From Roseibium album (GTDB lineage Bacteria; Pseudomonadota; Alphaproteobacteria; Rhizobiales; Stappiaceae), in NCBI GenBank assembly GCA_001404055.1, contig CXTY01000005.1:186001-250000 (forward strand): a stretch of 64,000 bases of DNA, in the 5' to 3' direction. This document shows, one piece after another, positions 61,596-64,000 of this stretch. The notes under the pieces are model-generated. The model was not told where the DNA came from. It saw only the letters and a list, made by a program, of their open reading frames with translations, and ran no database searches. Position 1 is the first letter of the stretch. Each line of letters starts with the position of its first letter. The position numbers were made by a program, and so were the translations under genes.

Positions 61596-63142
61596 TTCTT
61601 CTCTAAAGCTCTTCGTGCCAAGCCAGCTGTCTTTGATCTGCTGCCGCCTGCATCAATCTCACTCCACAACATGGACCCGGTGTCGTAGCCAAGCTGTCTG
61701 TCGATGACATCAACTGTGGCATCTGAGGCATCTCCCGCCCTGGCCGCGACACGGGTTTTCAAAATGTCCATCGGTGCAGTTAGCCATAGGCCAAGAAAGT
61801 CTGCCTCAACGTGGGCAGCAATTGACTGAACTTTGTCGCGTTCGGTTTCGGCCGCGAACACCGCGTCATAAATCGCAGAATGTCCCGCAGAGAGTACCGC
61901 CTGAATTGTCTCGTCGAGTGTTCTGTAAACTTCCTGAGACGCTTCCAGCGTGTAGGCCGCCGGAGGCGCCTTGTCTGACAGGGAAATATTCAGCAACCGC
62001 TTTCGAATTACGTCGGTACGCAACACTCTTGCGCCAGGTGCGCGTCCTAAATTTTGCGCGATATCATAAGCCAGTGTCGTCTTTCCCGTCCCCGACAATC
62101 CTCCGACGGCAACCAGTTTCGGTTGCGAGGGATCCAGAAAGCTGAGGGCATATTGAAAATAGGTTTTGGCCAGCGCCTGCTGGGCTCGTTTCAACTCCTG
62201 ATCGGTTTGGGCGAGTGCAGTGCTTGCAGCGATTTTTGATCGGATTGCCGCACGCATCATCAGGTAAAACGGCAGTGCGGCAAGACCGGTCGCATGGGCG
62301 CCGGACACACTCATGTCCAGATAACGGTTGAACACGCGGTTCGCCGCGCGATGCTGGTTGCGTTCCCAAAGATCCATCAGGAGAAACGCTAGATCGTAAA
62401 GTATGTCGCCAGTCGCGATGGCGTCTGAAAACTCGACAGCGTCAAAAAGAACCGGCCTGTCTTCGATCAACACAATATTGCGCAAATGAGCATCACCGTG
62501 ACAGCGCCGGACATATCCCTGTTCCCCGCGCAACAAAATGAGTTCGTGGAGTGAGCCCAGCACGGCACGCGAGGTTTCGGTCAGATGACGAACCTGTTCA
62601 GATGGAAACAGGTCCGGGTGTTCTCGAAAGGCGGCATTGTTTTGTTCAACATAGGATGCGAGTTCTGCATGAAATCCGCTGCCGCTGCGCAGCGGCGCTT
62701 CATGGTGGGCATCCACCATCATGTCTGCGAGTTGGTCCGACAGTACGTCCGGTATCTGAGTATCACTCGCCAGCACGTCCAGTTCGTTGGCACGATCAAA
62801 GCGGTTCATCTGCACCACCCATTCCACGGGTGAACCGGTACCGTTCAAAGCCAGTTTTCCGTTACTTTCGCATGTGATCGGCAAGGCGACACAATAGATT
62901 TGGGGCGCGTTTGGTTTGTTGTAAGTGATTTCAGCCTTGCAGGCTTCCTCGCGTAGGGGCAGAGTTGAATAATCGAGAAAAGGAAATTTGACCGCCCGCT
63001 TGACCTTGTAGGCCTGGCTTCCAACCAGAAAGATGATGTTGGCATGGGTATCGATCCTCTTGACCTCAGACCGATTGGGATCATCCGAGGGGAGACGCTC
63101 CAGAAAAGCGAGCGCTTCATTTTGGCAAGAGGGCAGATCCAT
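61592..63142 (-). CDS. Fused aminoglycoside-phosphotransferase-like kinase and P-loop ATPase
   Basis: A 516-residue two-domain protein. The N-terminal part (about 30-320) is an APH-like kinase with VRRCHGDAHLRNIVLIEDRPVLFDAVEFSDAIATGDILYDLAFLLMDL, the Brenner-like HGDxHxxN and D motifs. The C-terminal part (about 340-500) is a P-loop kinase: VAVGGLSGTGKTTLAYDIA and VLRTDVIRKRLL. This fusion is widespread in Proteobacteria and its substrate is unknown. Start 63142 behind AAGGA; ATG 63145 is the other option. Confidence 0.87.
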   Translation of the reverse strand: MDLPSCQNEALAFLERLPSDDPNRSEVKRIDTHANIIFLVGSQAYKVKRAVKFPFLDYSTLPLREEACKAEITYNKPNAPQIYCVALPITCESNGKLALNGTGSPVEWVVQMNRFDRANELDVLASDTQIPDVLSDQLADMMVDAHHEAPLRSGSGFHAELASYVEQNNAAFREHPDLFPSEQVRHLTETSRAVLGSLHELILLRGEQGYVRRCHGDAHLRNIVLIEDRPVLFDAVEFSDAIATGDILYDLAFLLMDLWERNQHRAANRVFNRYLDMSVSGAHATGLAALPFYLMMRAAIRSKIAASTALAQTDQELKRAQQALAKTYFQYALSFLDPSQPKLVAVGGLSGTGKTTLAYDIAQNLGRAPGARVLRTDVIRKRLLNISLSDKAPPAAYTLEASQEVYRTLDETIQAVLSAGHSAIYDAVFAAETERDKVQSIAAHVEADFLGLWLTAPMDILKTRVAARAGDASDATVDVIDRQLGYDTGSMLWSEIDAGGSRSKTAGLARRALEKN

Positions 63143-63269
63143 CATTCTTCCTTTTCGCAGAACCATTCGGACAGTGCCTGACAAGCAGTGCCTATGATTT
63201 GATCCTTCTCAATGAGCAATATCAGCGATGTGGCACATATAGAGAGAAATGTCAGCAAAGGAGGCTTCC

Positions 63270-63650
63270 ATGATCGACTATCCGGCTTTGAAAAAGATCA
63301 GGCTGAACCTGGCTCGGACGAAAGAGTATCCGCAAGGCTCGGCGCGCCATGGATATGAATTTACAGCTCCTTTGGACGAAACCGGCCATATTGATGCAAG
63401 TCTTTGGAAAAAAGAACGCGACCTCTGCCGCGTCCGCCGATTCTGGGGCAGCGAAGTAGAAGAAGTTGGTCATCTGGTCCATCGGCCTGGCGGTTCCTGG
63501 GCGTTCCACTACGATATTGACGGCGAAGATGATGACGAAGCGGGATATCGTTTCGGCGCTCACGCCTTCAGTCCCGGAGAGTATGTTTCCATAAAGGATG
63601 AAGACGGTGATTTGCATACATTTCAGGTCGTGACTGTCCAGTCGATCTGA
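63270..63650 (+). CDS. Small acidic protein of unknown function
   Basis: A 126-residue protein I do not assign to a family. No signal peptide or membrane segment. Aromatic and acidic: ARTKEYPQGSARHGYEFTAPLDETGHID, DLCRVRRFWGSEVEEVGHLVHRPGGSWAFHYD, DGEDDDEAGYRFGAHAFSPGEYVSIKDEDG. The ending suggests a compact beta fold. AAAGGAGG directly before ATG 63270 fixes the start. It is monocistronic with its own terminator. Confidence 0.78.
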   Translation: MIDYPALKKIRLNLARTKEYPQGSARHGYEFTAPLDETGHIDASLWKKERDLCRVRRFWGSEVEEVGHLVHRPGGSWAFHYDIDGEDDDEAGYRFGAHAFSPGEYVSIKDEDGDLHTFQVVTVQSI

Positions 63651-63674
63651 ATATTGATGGCGAATTTCCTGAGG

Positions 63675-63704
63675 AAGGGCGGCGGACATCCGTTGCCCTT
63701 TTTT
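63675..63704 (+). terminator. Terminator after the small acidic protein gene
   Basis: AAGGGC (63675-63680) with GCCCTT (63695-63700); an inner CGGA/TCCG pair extends the stem; TTTT follows. Confidence 0.8.
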
Positions 63705-63908
63705 GATTTTGTAATCGGCGCAGGTGTCTGACACCGCTCTCAAAACTGTGTGGCGCTGGGTCAAGTTGTGAGCTGATAACCTTGAATGCCGCTCTTTCTT
63801 CCAGTTTGGAATGAACTCATTGCCAATTAATCTGATTTTTGGCTCTGACGGTCTGTTCTTTCATACGTTATAGAATGAAGGGCGGAATTTTGGATCAGGA
63901 AACGGGTC

Positions 63909-64000
63909 ATGCATCAGAAGACTGGCGGTGAATTGTTGGTGGAGGCGCTGGAGCTTCACGGGGCGGAACGCATATTTTGTGTACCGGGAGAAAGCTATCT
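63909..64000 (+). CDS. Thiamine-pyrophosphate enzyme, N-terminal start (runs off the right edge)
   Basis: Thirty codons are visible: MHQKTGGELLVEALELHGAE then RIFCVPGESYL. This is the classic opening of the N-terminal TPP-binding domain, with the conserved Glu (GES) that protonates the cofactor. Acetolactate-synthase-like enzymes, including large groups with other substrates, begin this way. The family beyond this cannot be settled. AGGAAACGGG precedes ATG 63909. Confidence 0.85.
   Translation, partial: MHQKTGGELLVEALELHGAERIFCVPGESY

Noticed and set aside
1-64000. CRISPR array, prophage, integrase or toxin-antitoxin module
   Set aside because: No regular direct repeats with spacers, no phage structural or integrase genes, and no paired small toxin-antitoxin genes were recognised.

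Overview
The window reads as chromosomal DNA of an alphaproteobacterium of the order Hyphomicrobiales (Rhizobiales), most likely a marine, Stappiaceae-like organism. This is inferred from gene content. Pointers are a BetI/ChoXWV choline system, BA14K and IalB family secreted proteins, a PdhS-type cell-cycle kinase, phasins, a DUF2849/DUF934 sulfite operon, an Irr-like iron box, and a tRNA-His with A73 and no templated G-1. I see no prophage, transposase, CRISPR array or rRNA. Most of the window looks like ordinary core and niche-adaptation genes. One stretch (22.4-26.7 kb) shows local duplication and gene decay.

Left part (1-15.3 kb). The betI-betA-betB operon (choline to glycine betaine) lies divergent from choXWV (choline import), with an ATTGATCAAT palindrome between them. 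Next come a cold-shock protein, a BA14K protein, a UPF0178/flavoprotein/glycosyltransferase run, an alpha-glucosidase with an 18-bp perfect LacI-type palindrome, a thiolase, a cluster of palindromic repeats, an unrecognised secreted protein and an IalB-like protein.

15.5-20.5 kb is an assimilatory sulfur operon: cysG, DUF2849, cysI, cysH (APS-reductase type), DUF934. 20.5-28.4 kb is a patchwork of stress-type genes: methyltransferase/Rrf2, MAPEG, VOC, RraA-like, TetR/MipA, GFA and an ECF42-type sigma factor with its DGPF partner. It contains a duplicated small membrane protein and a broken VOC copy. 28.5-32.4 kb carries DUF3604, a membrane-anchored PpiC foldase and a HupE/UreJ-type protein. 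I consider this three-gene set the best candidate for an undescribed system.

32.8-42.3 kb is a polyamine uptake and gamma-glutamylation locus: transaminase, two glutamine-synthetase-family ligases, a GntR regulator and potFGHI. Two copies of a GTGATCAC operator core flank the regulator gene. 42.4-51.3 kb holds a CelD-like acyltransferase, scoAB, an accessory ftsH, and an Fe(III) binding protein and permease without an adjacent ATPase. 51.3-57.6 kb holds a DUF4336 gene overlapping a 1,502-residue PdhS-like kinase with very long acidic linkers, then two phasins and tRNA-His. The right end carries GNAT, pirin, DUF3291-like, TauE/SafE, azlCD, a kinase-ATPase fusion, a small unknown gene and the start of a TPP enzyme.

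Start codons were chosen by Shine-Dalgarno spacing, signal peptides and paralogue comparison. Where this changes a start the entry says so. No database search was run.
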